Numbered from the stretch's first letter, positions 10,121-19,286 are shown. The stretch: DNA of 64,000 nt from Saccharothrix syringae (GCF_009498035.1 NZ_CP034550.1:3844001-3908000); one strand, 5' to 3'. Numbers and translations are program-made. Notes: generated by a model not told the origin, from the sequence alone.

Positions 10121-13100
10121 GTGGGCCCCGACCTCGTCCTGCTGCCAGGGGTGTCCTTCCGCGGCCGGGAGATCGCGGGTCCGCGGCTCCAGGGGCTCGT
10201 CGCCCTGCTCGCGGGGGACCTGCGCACCGGCTGCGGCACCGGGCGGCTGGTCGACGGGCTCTGGCCGGACGGGCTGCCGGACAACCCGCCCAAGGCCCTC
10301 CAGGTCCTGGTCTCCCGGGCGCGGTCCCGGCTCGGCGCCGACGTCGTCACCCGAACCCCCACCGGCTACCGGCTGACCCTGGCCGAGGACCAGGTCGACA
10401 GCTCGGCGGTGCTGCTGAGGGCCGAGGCGAGCGCCCGGTGCGCGCGGGCGGGCGACCACGCCGCCGCGCTCTCGCACGCCGACGCGGGCCTGGCCCTGTG
10501 GGGCGGTGCCGAGCCCGTGCCGGGCGACGCGGACGGCCCGGTCGCCGCGTTGCGGGCGCGGCGGTGGACCACCCACCGCGCGCTGGTGCGGGCCCGCGCG
10601 CTCGCCCTCGCCCGGCTCGACCGGCCCGCCGAGGCGGTGGACCCGCTGGTCGAGCTGGCCGCCGAGCGACCGCGCGACGAGGAGGTGCTGGTCGAGCTGC
10701 TGCGGTGCGAGGCGGCCACGGTCGGCCCGGCCGCGGCGCTGGCCCGCTACGACGAGTACCGGCGGGCGCTGCGCGACGAGCTGGGCACCGATCCCGGCCC
10801 GCCGGTGCGGGCCGAGCACCGGCGGCTGCTCCGGGGCGCGCCGCCCGCGGTCCGCCGCGGCGTCGCGCACGAGCCCAACCCGCTGCTCGGCCGGGACGAC
10901 GACATCGCCGCGGTGGAGGCGCTGCTGCGCACCTCCCGGGTGACCTCGGTCGTCGGGCCGGGCGGTTTGGGCAAGACCCGGCTGGCCAACGCCGTTGCCC
11001 GGCGTGCCGAGGGACGGGCGGTCACCGTGGTGCCGCTCGCCGGTCTCGGGGCCGACGAGGACGTGGTCCGCGAGGTGGCGGCCGCGCTCGGTGTGGGCGG
11101 GAACCGGGCGCCCGGCGACGTCGCCGCCATCGCGGCCGCGCTCGCCGGGCCGTCCCTGCTGGTGCTGGACAACTGCGAGCACGTCGTGGCCGGCGTCGCC
11201 GACCTGGTCGGCGCCCTGGTGTCGCGGACCGCCGAGCTGCGGGTCCTCACCACCGGCCGGACCCCGCTGGGGCTGTCGTCGGAGTCGGTCCACCGGCTGC
11301 CGGGGCTGAGCGCGCGGGTGAGCGCCGAGCTGTTCGGCCAGCGGGCGCGGGCGGCCCGGCCGGGCGTCGACCTGCCCGCGGCGGCCGTGGCGGAGGTGTG
11401 CCGGCACCTGGACGGGCTGCCGCTCGCGATCGAGCTGGCCGCCGCGCGGGTGCGGGCGTTGTCCGTGCCGGAGATCGCCCGGCGGCTCGACGACCGGTTC
11501 GCCCTGCTGCGCGGCGGTGCCCGGGACGCGCCCCCGCGCCACCGCGCGCTGCACGCGGTCGTCGACTGGAGCTGGAACCTGCTGGACCCGACCGGTCGGG
11601 CGGCGATGCGCGCGCTGTCGGTGTTCCCCGACGGGTTCACCGCCGACGCCGCGCGCCCGCTGCTCGGGGCGCTGCCCGGCGTGGACGTGCTCGCGGTGCT
11701 CGAACACCTGGCCGACCACTCGCTGGTCGAGGTGGTCGACACCCCGTCGGGCACCCGGCTGCGGATGCTCGACACGATCCGGGAGTTCAGCGCCGCGCGC
11801 CTGGCCGAGGAGGGCGGGGCCGACCACGTGACGACCGCGTTCCTGGGGTGGGCGCGGGCGTTCGGCGCGGCCAACCACGCGGCCCTGCTCGGCCCCGGAC
11901 CCGACGACGCGGCCGCCGCGGTCCGGGCGGAGCAGGAGAACCTGCGCCAGGCGCTGGGGCAGGCCCTCGACCGCGACGACCGGCCCACCGTCGCGGCGGT
12001 CGCCGCGGTCCTCGGCGTCGCGTGGACCGTCCGGTCCAACGCACCGCGGTTGGCGGAGCTGGTCCGGCAGACCTCCCGGACGCTGGTCCGCCACCGGCCG
12101 GGGCCCGACCTGGTCGAGCCGACCCGGACCGCCCTGACCATCGCCGTGGCGCACGCGTTCGCCTCCGGCGGGCCGCGGCCGGTGCGGGAGGTCGCCGCGC
12201 TGCGCCGGCTCGGCCCGGCGAAGCCGGACACGGTGGTCCGGGCCGTCGGCCGGGTGGTCGGCGCGCTGGGCGACCCGGCGGAGCTGCGGCGGCTGTGCGA
12301 CCACGCCGAACCGCTGCTCGCCGGCGTGGCGGGCGCCTTCGCCGGCTACCTCCGGGAGGGCGCCGGCGACCTCGACGGGGCGCTGGTGGTGACCAGGCGG
12401 GCGCTCGACCTGTTCACCGGCCTGGGTTCGCCGTGGCCGCGCGCCTTCGGCCACGGCCGGGTGGCCGAGCTGTGCCTGCGCCTGGGACGGGGGGCGGAGG
12501 CCCGCGACCACCTGCTCGCGGCGCTGCCGCTGCTCGGGCGGTTCGGTGCCCGGGTCGACGAGGTCGGCGTCCGGGCGTGGCTGGTGCTGGCCGACCTCCA
12601 GGTCGGTGACGCGGCCGGGGCGCAGCGGTGGCTGGACGGGCTGGCGGGGGTCGTGCTCGACGACGACGAGGCCGAGGCGATGGGCTACGACCTCGCCATC
12701 CGCGGCGAGGTGCGGTTGGCGCGCGGGGAGGTGGAGGCCGGACTGGGGTTGTGGCGCCGGGCGGTCGACCAGGTCCGGGGCGCCGGGGACGCGTGGGCGG
12801 TGGAGGCGCGGGCGGTGGCCGTCGTCGCGCACGCCAGGCACGGTCGGCTCGACCTGGTCGCCGACGTGGCCGACGCGTTGCCGGGGGTCTCGGCGCACCT
12901 GGTGGCCCACCTGCCGGCCGAGCCGGTGCCGCACGTGGCGGGGTGGGCGACCTGCGGTGCGCTGCTGCTGGCCGTGGCGACGGCGGATTTGGCGCGGGGT
13001 GGTGCCGGGGGTGGCGGGGGTGGCGGGGGTTTGGTCGGGGGTGGCGCGGACCCTGCCCGGGACGGCGCCGACCGGACCCGTGCGGCCCGGATGATCGCGC

Positions 13101-13291
13101 TGGCCGAGCGGTTCCCGTTTCCGCGCACCTTCCACCCCACGATGGCCTCGGCGCCGGCCAGGGCGGACGCCGAACGTGCCGACCGGGCGGCGTACGACGA
13201 GGCGGTGTCGTCGTACGCCGCCCTGGACCGGGCCGGGCTCCGCGCGGTGGCGCTGGAACTGCTGGGTCAGCGCGCCCGGTCCCGCTCGTAG
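10121..13291 (+). CDS. AfsR/SARP-type transcriptional regulator (wHTH-BTAD-NTPase-TPR)
   Basis: The 1056-residue cytoplasmic regulator has, in order, an OmpR-type winged helix (about 1-90), a bacterial transcriptional activation (BTAD) domain (about 92-238, ending LRDELGTDPGPPV), an NB-ARC/STAND NTPase with Walker A GPGGLGKT at about 279-286 and an LVLDNCEH Walker B, and a long helical TPR-like region. This is the AfsR-like large-SARP layout; such proteins activate secondary-metabolism genes when the NTPase switch is released. The GTG at 10121 is chosen because the winged helix starts there; the frame stays open far upstream but is not coding-like. A near-pure glycine run (about residues 963-976, nt 13008-13050) interrupts the TPR region. 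The gene overlaps the 3' end of the convergent ABC permease by 25 bases. Its targets are unknown. Confidence 0.88.
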   Translation: MGPDLVLLPGVSFRGREIAGPRLQGLVALLAGDLRTGCGTGRLVDGLWPDGLPDNPPKALQVLVSRARSRLGADVVTRTPTGYRLTLAEDQVDSSAVLLRAEASARCARAGDHAAALSHADAGLALWGGAEPVPGDADGPVAALRARRWTTHRALVRARALALARLDRPAEAVDPLVELAAERPRDEEVLVELLRCEAATVGPAAALARYDEYRRALRDELGTDPGPPVRAEHRRLLRGAPPAVRRGVAHEPNPLLGRDDDIAAVEALLRTSRVTSVVGPGGLGKTRLANAVARRAEGRAVTVVPLAGLGADEDVVREVAAALGVGGNRAPGDVAAIAAALAGPSLLVLDNCEHVVAGVADLVGALVSRTAELRVLTTGRTPLGLSSESVHRLPGLSARVSAELFGQRARAARPGVDLPAAAVAEVCRHLDGLPLAIELAAARVRALSVPEIARRLDDRFALLRGGARDAPPRHRALHAVVDWSWNLLDPTGRAAMRALSVFPDGFTADAARPLLGALPGVDVLAVLEHLADHSLVEVVDTPSGTRLRMLDTIREFSAARLAEEGGADHVTTAFLGWARAFGAANHAALLGPGPDDAAAAVRAEQENLRQALGQALDRDDRPTVAAVAAVLGVAWTVRSNAPRLAELVRQTSRTLVRHRPGPDLVEPTRTALTIAVAHAFASGGPRPVREVAALRRLGPAKPDTVVRAVGRVVGALGDPAELRRLCDHAEPLLAGVAGAFAGYLREGAGDLDGALVVTRRALDLFTGLGSPWPRAFGHGRVAELCLRLGRGAEARDHLLAALPLLGRFGARVDEVGVRAWLVLADLQVGDAAGAQRWLDGLAGVVLDDDEAEAMGYDLAIRGEVRLARGEVEAGLGLWRRAVDQVRGAGDAWAVEARAVAVVAHARHGRLDLVADVADALPGVSAHLVAHLPAEPVPHVAGWATCGALLLAVATADLARGGAGGGGGGGGLVGGGADPARDGADRTRAARMIALAERFPFPRTFHPTMASAPARADAERADRAAYDEAVSSYAALDRAGLRAVALELLGQRARSRS

Positions 13292-14058
13292 AGCCGCTTC
13301 GCGCACAGGTAGCCGGCCAGCGCGATCGCCGCGCACCAGCCGAGCGCGAGCGCGGCGCCGTTCCCGATCGGCGTGCCCAGGAGCAGGCCGCGCAGCGTCT
13401 CCATGATCGGCGTGAACGGCTGGTGCTCGGCGAACCACCGCAGCCCGGCCGGCAGCGAGTCGGTGGGCACGAACCCGCTGCCGAAGAAGGGGAGCAGCGT
13501 CAGGAGCAGGGTCAGGTTGCCCGCCCCCGCGACCGTCCTGCTCGCCAGCCCCATCGCGACGGCCGACCACACGGAGGCGAACGCCGTCGCGACGAGGACC
13601 CCGGTGGTGGCCAGCCACTCGACCGCGGTCGCGTCGGGCCGGAAACCGACCAGCACGGCCACCCCCAGGACGGCGGCGAGTTGCAGCAGGACCTGCACCA
13701 GGCTGCCCAGCACGTGCCCGGTCAGGACCGACGCGCGGGCGATCGCCATGGTGCGGAACCGCGCGATGATGCCCTCCCGCATGTCCACCGCCACCGCGAA
13801 CGCGGTGCCCTGGACCGCGTTGGCGATGGTGATCAGCAGGATGCCGGGCGTGACGTAGTCGACGTAGGCGGCGCGACCGCCCGACCCGCCGAGGCCGTCG
13901 CCGAGCGTGCCGCCGAGCACGTAGACGAACAGCAGCAGCAGGACGACCGGCACGGCGAGCAGCATCAGCAGCGTCGGCAGGTTGCGCGACATGTGCCGCA
14001 ACTGGCGGCGCAGCATCGTGGCCGAGTCGCGGGCGGCCAGGCTGATCGGGGTCGTCAC
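13267..14058 (-). CDS. ABC-2 type transporter permease (DrrB-like)
   Basis: The 263-residue membrane protein has six hydrophobic helices and the ABC2-membrane pattern (TLLMLLAVPVVLLLLFVYVLGG first, later LTLLLTLLPFFGSGFVP and the amphipathic MRWFAEHQPFTPIMETLRGLL-type segment). It should form the channel of an exporter for a hydrophobic compound, paired with the ATPase encoded just upstream. Its GTG start overlaps the ATPase stop (GTGA), so the two are translationally coupled. Relatives include daunorubicin and other antibiotic exporters (DrrB). The substrate cannot be told from sequence. It lies 14 kb from the polyketide synthase and is not obviously part of that locus. Confidence 0.87.
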   Translation of the reverse strand: MTTPISLAARDSATMLRRQLRHMSRNLPTLLMLLAVPVVLLLLFVYVLGGTLGDGLGGSGGRAAYVDYVTPGILLITIANAVQGTAFAVAVDMREGIIARFRTMAIARASVLTGHVLGSLVQVLLQLAAVLGVAVLVGFRPDATAVEWLATTGVLVATAFASVWSAVAMGLASRTVAGAGNLTLLLTLLPFFGSGFVPTDSLPAGLRWFAEHQPFTPIMETLRGLLLGTPIGNGAALALGWCAAIALAGYLCAKRLYERDRAR

Positions 14059-15050
14059 GCGGTCACCTCCTCGGCCGGGTGGCCGGTCAGGGCGAAGAAC
14101 ACGTCGTCGAGGTCGGGGGTGCGGACAGCCAGGCCCACCACCTCGATCGCGGCGGCGTCGAGGCGGTCCAGCAGGGCCTTGAGCGAGCGGACGCCGTTGG
14201 CGCCGGGGACCCGCAGGACCAATTCGTCGGTGGGGTGCGGGACGGGGCCGCCGGTCGGGTGCGGTGGGGTGCCCGGTTCGCCACCCGGGTGCGGCGCGAT
14301 CCGCAGGACCGCGGCGGCCGCGGCCAGGGCGCGGTCGTCGGCGAAGCGCAGCTCGACGTGCCCGCCCGGCACCCGCCGCTTCAGCTCGGCCGGGCTGCCC
14401 TCGGCGACGAGCACGCCGCGGTCGAGCAGGGCGATGCGGTCGGCGAGCTGGTCGGCCTCTTCGAGGTACTGCGTGGTGAGGAAGACCGTCACACCCCGGC
14501 CGGCCAGGTCCCGGACGACCTGCCACACCTCGCGCCGGCTGCGCGGGTCCAGCCCGGTGGTCGGCTCGTCGAGGAAGATCACCCGCGGGTCGCCGACCAG
14601 GCCCATGGCCACGTCGAGCCGGCGCCGCATGCCGCCCGAGTACGCCACGGCGGGCTTGCGCGCCGCGTCCCCGAGGCCGAAGCGCTCGACCAGCTCCGCC
14701 GCGCGCCGCCGCCCCTCGGCCCGGCCCAGGTGGTGCAGGTCGGCCATGAGGAGCAGGTTCTCCTCGCCGGTGAGGAGGCCGTCCACGGCGGCGAACTGGC
14801 CGGTGACGCCGATCGCCGCCCGGACCCGGTCGGGTTCGCGGGCCACGTCGTGGCCGCAGACGCGGGCCTCGCCCGCGTCCGCGCGGATCAGGGTCGACAG
14901 GATGCGGACCACGGTGGTCTTGCCCGCGCCGTTGGGGCCGAGCAGGGAGAAGACGGTGCCTTCGGGTACGCGCAGGTCGATGCCGTCGAGCACCACCTGG
15001 TTGCCGTACGACCGGCGCAGGCCGGTCACTGCGATCGCGGGGTCGGTCAT
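14055..15050 (-). CDS. ABC transporter ATPase (DrrA-like)
   Basis: The 331-residue ATP-binding subunit has Walker A GPNGAGKTT (residues 38-46), the ABC signature YSGGMRRRLD, Walker B VIFLDEP followed by the TTGLDPRSR D-loop, and a switch His replaced by Gln in LTTQYLEEADQ, which is normal for DrrA-type proteins. The C-terminal extension of about 90 residues (DUF4162-like) is also typical of DrrA. It contains a low-complexity Pro/His/Gly stretch (around GGEPGTPPHPTGGP). ATG 15050 is preferred over an in-frame codon 10 triplets upstream because homologues start near here. It drives export with the coupled permease. Confidence 0.9.
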   Translation of the reverse strand: MTDPAIAVTGLRRSYGNQVVLDGIDLRVPEGTVFSLLGPNGAGKTTVVRILSTLIRADAGEARVCGHDVAREPDRVRAAIGVTGQFAAVDGLLTGEENLLLMADLHHLGRAEGRRRAAELVERFGLGDAARKPAVAYSGGMRRRLDVAMGLVGDPRVIFLDEPTTGLDPRSRREVWQVVRDLAGRGVTVFLTTQYLEEADQLADRIALLDRGVLVAEGSPAELKRRVPGGHVELRFADDRALAAAAAVLRIAPHPGGEPGTPPHPTGGPVPHPTDELVLRVPGANGVRSLKALLDRLDAAAIEVVGLAVRTPDLDDVFFALTGHPAEEVTA

Positions 15051-15081
15051 GGGGGTGACGGTGCCGCCGGGGCGGAACACG

Positions 15082-15103
15082 GCGGTTTCACCGCGGTTTC
15101 ACC
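15082..15103. promoter_or_regulatory. 11-bp tandem direct repeat in the divergent promoter region
   Basis: GCGGTTTCACC occurs twice in immediate succession (15082-15092 and 15093-15103), 32 bases upstream of the ABC ATPase start. An 11-bp period places both copies on the same DNA face, the pattern bound by OmpR-fold winged-helix activators. TTTCACC resembles the TTCACC core of the actinomycete PhoP and AfsR boxes. A regulator with such a fold (SARP type) is encoded about 2 kb away. Function is inferred. Confidence 0.4.
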
Positions 15104-15106
15104 CGC

Positions 15107-15136
15107 TTGTCGCGGGCGCCGGCTGTGCCCTACATT
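15107..15136 (+). promoter_or_regulatory. Candidate promoter of the NmrA-type gene
   Basis: TTGTCG (15107-15112) and TACATT (15131-15136) are 18 bases apart on the plus strand, next to the 11-bp direct repeat. Use of this promoter would give a leader of about 210 bases before the GTG at 15356. I see no other gene in this roughly 305-base divergent region. Confidence 0.4.
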
Positions 15137-15355
15137 CGTGATCGGCACTTGTTCCTGCGTGAGACGCCGACCGGGGTCGACCGGTCGAGCGGGACGATTC
15201 GAGGTGGTTCCCGAGCGCGAAGAGGACCGCGTCCCCGGTGTGGACGGCGGTTGGAGCCTTTTCCCGTCTCGATGAGGCGTGCCCTCGGCGTGCCCGGTTC
15301 GTCCTGTCCGCCAGGAATTTCCCCCGGCGCCACCGCGCGCCTGTTTGGAGTGCTC

Positions 15356-16204
15356 GTGATCCTCGTCCTCGGTGCCACCGGCAAGGTCGGTCGCGCCCTC
15401 GTCCCCGCCCTGCTCGACGCCGGTGCCCGCGTCCGGGCGCTGACCCGCGACCCCGCCCGCGCCCGCGTCGACCCGCGTGCCGAGGTCGTCGCCGGCGACC
15501 TCGACGTGCCCGCCGACCTGCCGCGCCTGGTCGACGGCGTCGACAAGGTCTTCGTCCTCACCTCCGGCCACGGGCGCGACGGCGTCACCCGGGAAGCGGC
15601 GATCGCCCGCGAAGCCGCGCGCGCCGGGGTCGCGCACCTGGTGAAGCTGTCCACCACGGGTGTCCACTTCGGACAAACCGATCCGATCAGCCTGGCCCAC
15701 GCCGAGTCCGAGGAAGCCGTCCGGCAGGCCGGTCCCGCCTGGACGGTCCTGCGGCCCGGCACGTTCATGGACAACCGGCTCGCGTGGCGCCGGTCGGTCG
15801 TCGAGTTCGGCACCGTGCACGCGCCGGAGGACGACCCGGTGTCGGCGCTCGTGCACGCGCGCGACATCGCCGCCGTGGCCGCGCTGGTGCTGACCACGCC
15901 CGGTCACGAGGGCGCGACCTACCCCCTGACCGGCGACGAGGCGCTCACCACCGGGCAGCAGGTCGAGGTCCTGGCGGCGGCGCTCGGCAGGCCGCTGGAG
16001 TTCGTCCAGGAACCCGAGGCCGCGGCCCGGGAGCGGATGCTGTCGTTCGGCTGGCCGCGATCGGCGGTCGACGGCGTGTTCGACCTCAAGCGGCAGTCGG
16101 CGGGCAACGAGGGCGTCGTGTTCGACACCGTGCGGACGCTGCTCGGCCGGCCCGCGCTCACCTTCGCCGACTGGGCGCGGGAGAACGCGCACCTGTTCCG
16201 CTGA
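15356..16204 (+). CDS. NmrA-like NAD(P)-binding oxidoreductase/sensor
   Basis: The 282-residue atypical short-chain dehydrogenase of the NmrA/azoreductase-like group has the N-terminal LVLGATGKVGRALVPALL dinucleotide motif (GxxGxxG). It also has the typical HLVKLSTTGVHFG and WTVLRPGTFMDN strands. NmrA-like members lacking the YxxxK pair, as here, are often redox sensors; others reduce quinones or azo compounds. The GTG at 15356 is chosen because the first beta strand begins immediately and a GGAG lies upstream; the open frame extends 83 codons further but that part is not coding-like. It is tail to tail with the secreted hydrolase gene across a 25-bp repeat array. Confidence 0.8.
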   Translation: MILVLGATGKVGRALVPALLDAGARVRALTRDPARARVDPRAEVVAGDLDVPADLPRLVDGVDKVFVLTSGHGRDGVTREAAIAREAARAGVAHLVKLSTTGVHFGQTDPISLAHAESEEAVRQAGPAWTVLRPGTFMDNRLAWRRSVVEFGTVHAPEDDPVSALVHARDIAAVAALVLTTPGHEGATYPLTGDEALTTGQQVEVLAAALGRPLEFVQEPEAAARERMLSFGWPRSAVDGVFDLKRQSAGNEGVVFDTVRTLLGRPALTFADWARENAHLFR

Positions 16205-16242
16205 TCGGGCCGGGGCCCCGACCGGCGAGCCGGGGCCCCGCT

Positions 16243-16393
16243 GGATCACTCCCGTCGGCGGAGCCGCCGGATCACCTCGTCGGCGGGGCCGTTGGATCAC
16301 TCCGTCGGCGGCCCCGCTGGATCACCCCGTCGGCCGGGCCGCTGGATAACCCCGTCGGCGGAGCCGCCGGATCACCCCGTCGGCGGGGCCGTG
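16243..16393. repeat. 25-bp tandem repeat, six degenerate copies
   Basis: Six head-to-tail units (first 26 bases, the rest exactly 25) follow the pattern GGATCACYCCGTCGGCGG followed by a GCC-rich end. Several units hold a small stem such as GGCGGAGCCGCC. The array sits between the convergent NmrA-type and hydrolase genes, and its last copy encodes the final residues of the hydrolase. It may act as a set of terminator stems, or it may be a decaying minisatellite. Confidence 0.9.
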
Positions 16394-18321
16394 CAGGGTG
16401 CGCCGCCGCACACGTCGACCACCAGCCCGGTCGTCAGGAAGGCGGCCTTCTGCCGGCGCGCGTCGACCGACGAGCGCGGGTCGGAGTGCGGGTCGCGGCC
16501 GTACTCGGGCTCGGTCGGCGGCGTGTTCGTGGTCGGCGGCGCCGGCGTGCCGCTGTCCCACACCACCATCGCCGAACCGGCGTGGGGCAGCCGCGCCGGC
16601 TCGATCCCCCAGTGCGGGACGCGGTCCGGGCTGCGGCCGGGTGCCAGGGCGGGCGTGACGAGGCGGGCGCCGATGGTGCGCGCCTCCACGTCCGCCGCGA
16701 CGTTCGCCACCTGGTGGTCGCCGAACGCGATGTGCATCAGCACGCGGCGGTCGCCGAGGTGGTTGGCGTAGCCGTTGGTCTCGCCCCGGTCCCACAGCAG
16801 TTGCAGCAGCTGCAGGACCACCTGCTGGCGCAGCCGGTCCGGGTACGACAGGTCCAGCACCTGGTGGAACGGCGCGAAGTCGCTGCTGCGGTTGAGCAGT
16901 ACGCCGTAGTTCATGCCGGTGACGCCGAGGACCGCGGTGCGGACGTCCGGCGACGCCGCGACCAGCGCGCCGCCCAGGATGCCGCCCTGGCTGTTGCCGT
17001 CGAAGACCAGCGGGCGGGTGGTGTCGACCAGCGGGCGGCCGTCGTCGGTGCGGAACGCCTGGTGCGCCACCAAACCCTGCGGGTGCGCGAGCGCCCGGCC
17101 GACGAAGATCGCGTTCAGGATGCCCTGCTGCGAGCGCTCGGGGATCGCGGCGAACAGGGTGATGTCGGCGAGCGCGGCCAGCACCACCGGGATGTCGTCC
17201 TGGGCCATGCCGATCCAGTCGGTGGCGCAGAAGGTGAACCCGTGCTCGGCGGCCATCGCCTTCACGTTGCCCGCGCCCACCTCCGAGCGCGACCCCAGCA
17301 GCCCGTGGCCGTACAGGGCGGGCCACGAGGGCTGGGCGAACGCGGAGCGCGGCACCTCGCAGCGGAACTGGGCGTCGACCGGGCCGAACAGCGAGCGGCG
17401 CGGTGTGCCGTCCGAGGCGCGCCGGAGCACCGAACCAGGCAGGCCGCCGGGCAGGGTCAGGTAGCTGGGCACGGTGACCCGGCCGGTGATCTCGCGGGCG
17501 ATGCGGGCGTCCTGCTCGGGCGTGAAGTCGGTGACGCCGGTGACGGTCGACGCCGGCGCCCGCGACCCCAGCTCGCGCAGGGCGTCGTCGCGGATGGTGA
17601 ACAGGTCGCCGGTGAGGCTGCGCGTGCTCGCCACGGTGAAGTCCCACGCCACGTGCGCCGCGCGCGGGTCGACGCCGTGCGCGGCGAGCGCCGCCAGCGC
17701 GGGCCGGAGCTGCTGCTGCCGCGCGCGCAGCGGGTCGTCCTCGGCCAGGTCGGGGCCGGCGACCCGGGCGAACGCGGGGTTCGGCACGATCGCGCCGCCG
17801 GCGGCGTCCCGCAGGCCGCGCAGCGCCACGACGTACCGGTGCCCGTCGCGGAGGTTGCGGGCCGGGTGGACCAGCAGCGCCCGGCGCTGCGGGTCGTTGG
17901 CGTCCAGCTCGGCCCAGTGCGGCCACCGCTCGCCGGTCGCCGCGTCCAGCAGCACGACGGGTGCGTCGGCGTCGAGCGAGCGGCCGATGTCGGTGACCGG
18001 GGCCAGGCCGCTGGTCGCCGGGTCCAGGCCGGGCACGTGGGCGATCAGGGTGGAGCCGGGGGAGAAGCCGTCCGCCCGGTTCCACGGGGTCGGGTTCGGC
18101 GCGCTGCCCAGGGCGTTGCGCGGCAGCACGTCCGGGGTGAGCGCGAGCCGCCGCCCGGTGGGCGTGGCCGGGTCGGGCCGGGTGTGCCAGTCGTTGGGGA
18201 AGGGCAGCAGGCACTCGCCGGTGCCGCTGCCGAGGGGGTCGCAGCCGGCGGGCTGGGCGGCGGCGGCCGGTGCGGGGACGACGACCAGGGCGATCAGGGC
18301 GACGACCGGGAGCAGCCTCAC
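16372..18321 (-). CDS. Secreted alpha/beta-hydrolase-like serine hydrolase
   Basis: The 649-residue protein has an N-terminal signal peptide (LLPVVALIALVVVPAPAAAA) and an early Cys-rich start of the mature chain (GCDPLGSGTGECLLPFPND). A nucleophile elbow FDGNSQGGILGG (G-x-S-x-G) precedes GDHQV near the C-terminus, where the catalytic His of an alpha/beta hydrolase would be. This large secreted family is common in actinobacteria and myxobacteria but has no defined substrate; an esterase or lipase-like role is likely. GTG 18321 lies one base after the stop of the SGNH gene, so the two form an operon. The last residues (CTAPPTG) are encoded by the sixth copy of the 25-bp repeat array, so the C-terminus may have been altered by repeat growth. 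Confidence 0.72.
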   Translation of the reverse strand: MRLLPVVALIALVVVPAPAAAAQPAGCDPLGSGTGECLLPFPNDWHTRPDPATPTGRRLALTPDVLPRNALGSAPNPTPWNRADGFSPGSTLIAHVPGLDPATSGLAPVTDIGRSLDADAPVVLLDAATGERWPHWAELDANDPQRRALLVHPARNLRDGHRYVVALRGLRDAAGGAIVPNPAFARVAGPDLAEDDPLRARQQQLRPALAALAAHGVDPRAAHVAWDFTVASTRSLTGDLFTIRDDALRELGSRAPASTVTGVTDFTPEQDARIAREITGRVTVPSYLTLPGGLPGSVLRRASDGTPRRSLFGPVDAQFRCEVPRSAFAQPSWPALYGHGLLGSRSEVGAGNVKAMAAEHGFTFCATDWIGMAQDDIPVVLAALADITLFAAIPERSQQGILNAIFVGRALAHPQGLVAHQAFRTDDGRPLVDTTRPLVFDGNSQGGILGGALVAASPDVRTAVLGVTGMNYGVLLNRSSDFAPFHQVLDLSYPDRLRQQVVLQLLQLLWDRGETNGYANHLGDRRVLMHIAFGDHQVANVAADVEARTIGARLVTPALAPGRSPDRVPHWGIEPARLPHAGSAMVVWDSGTPAPPTTNTPPTEPEYGRDPHSDPRSSVDARRQKAAFLTTGLVVDVCGGAPCTAPPTG

Positions 18322-18322
18322 G

Positions 18323-19183
18323 TCACGCCCCCAGGTGGTCGGCGATGATCCGGGCGTGGTTCGCCTCGCCGAGCCCGTTGGGGTGCAGGGGTGCGGCGAG
18401 GTCGGTCGGCACGTACCCCTCGACCCACTTGACGCCGGGGAGTTGGCACGCGTCGTGCCCGGCGCTCGGCGTCCTCAGGTCGACGTACTCGGCGCCGTGC
18501 GCCGCGCTCTGCTCGGCGATGACCCGGTTGAGCCGGTCGACACCGCCCTGGAGGAAGTCGGCGTCCGAGGGCAGGACCGGCTGGACCGGCCAGCAGCCGC
18601 CGGGCTTGATGTAGAGGCCGTAGCCGGTGGTGACCACGCGTGCCTGAGGCGACCGCGCGTGGATGCCGTCGAGGGCGGCGGCCAGCTCGGGTGCGAACTC
18701 GGCCAGGCGCTGGGCCAGGCGTGCCTCGTGCTCGCCCTGGCAGGGGGTCGCGGTGGGGTCGAGCCGCATGCAGTCCTGGGCGATGCCGACCAGGCCCACG
18801 TCGTTGCCGCCGATGGTCAGGGTGACCAGGTCGGTGTCCGGGCGCAGCGCGTCGAACTGCGGTGGCGCGGTGCCGGCGGGCAGGTCGAGCAGCGAGAGCT
18901 GCTGGGGTTCGGTCAGGTGCCTGCTCGACGCGCCGCTGCAGGTCACGTCGGTCAGCGACGCGCCGAGGCGGGCGGCCAGCCCGTGCGCGTAGTTGTGCGT
19001 GGACCGGCCGCAGGCCAGGGGGCCGGTCGGGGTGGGGATCAGCGGCCCGGACGCCGCGGAGTCGCCGAGCGCGACGTACGACGGGGCGTCCGCCGCCGCG
19101 ACCGGCGACCCGGGTAACGCGACCAGGCAGGTCAGGGCGATCGCCGTGGTGGTGGCGAGGGCGCGGCGAAGGCGTGCGTTCAC
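18323..19183 (-). CDS. Secreted SGNH/GDSL esterase
   Basis: The 286-residue protein has a signal peptide (about residues 1-31). The SGNH hydrolase blocks follow: block I YVALGDSAASGP with nucleophile Ser42, the oxyanion Gly in CSGASS, block III GGNDVGL, and the C-terminal LHPNGLGEANHA with the catalytic His. Cysteine pairs (CGRSTH/TCSG, DCMRLDPTATPC, GCWP/ACQLP) match secreted Streptomyces-type esterases and phospholipases (SEST/Rv0518-like). It hydrolyses ester bonds of lipids or acylated sugars outside the cell. The GTG start at 19183 has GGAGGT upstream. It is the first gene of a two-gene operon with the large hydrolase. Confidence 0.88.
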   Translation of the reverse strand: MNARLRRALATTTAIALTCLVALPGSPVAAADAPSYVALGDSAASGPLIPTPTGPLACGRSTHNYAHGLAARLGASLTDVTCSGASSRHLTEPQQLSLLDLPAGTAPPQFDALRPDTDLVTLTIGGNDVGLVGIAQDCMRLDPTATPCQGEHEARLAQRLAEFAPELAAALDGIHARSPQARVVTTGYGLYIKPGGCWPVQPVLPSDADFLQGGVDRLNRVIAEQSAAHGAEYVDLRTPSAGHDACQLPGVKWVEGYVPTDLAAPLHPNGLGEANHARIIADHLGA

Positions 19184-19286
19184 GGGTGACCTCCGGTGCA
19201 GGGTGTGATCGGCGTCACTGGGCACCTCGCAGCCTGCCGGACGACCGGTGGTCTTGACCAGGGGCGAAGGGTTGGCGTTGTCGGCT

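Noticed and set aside
16243..16393. A CRISPR-like array or attachment site
   Set aside because: The 25-bp units are contiguous with no unique spacers, and no integrase or tRNA is nearby.
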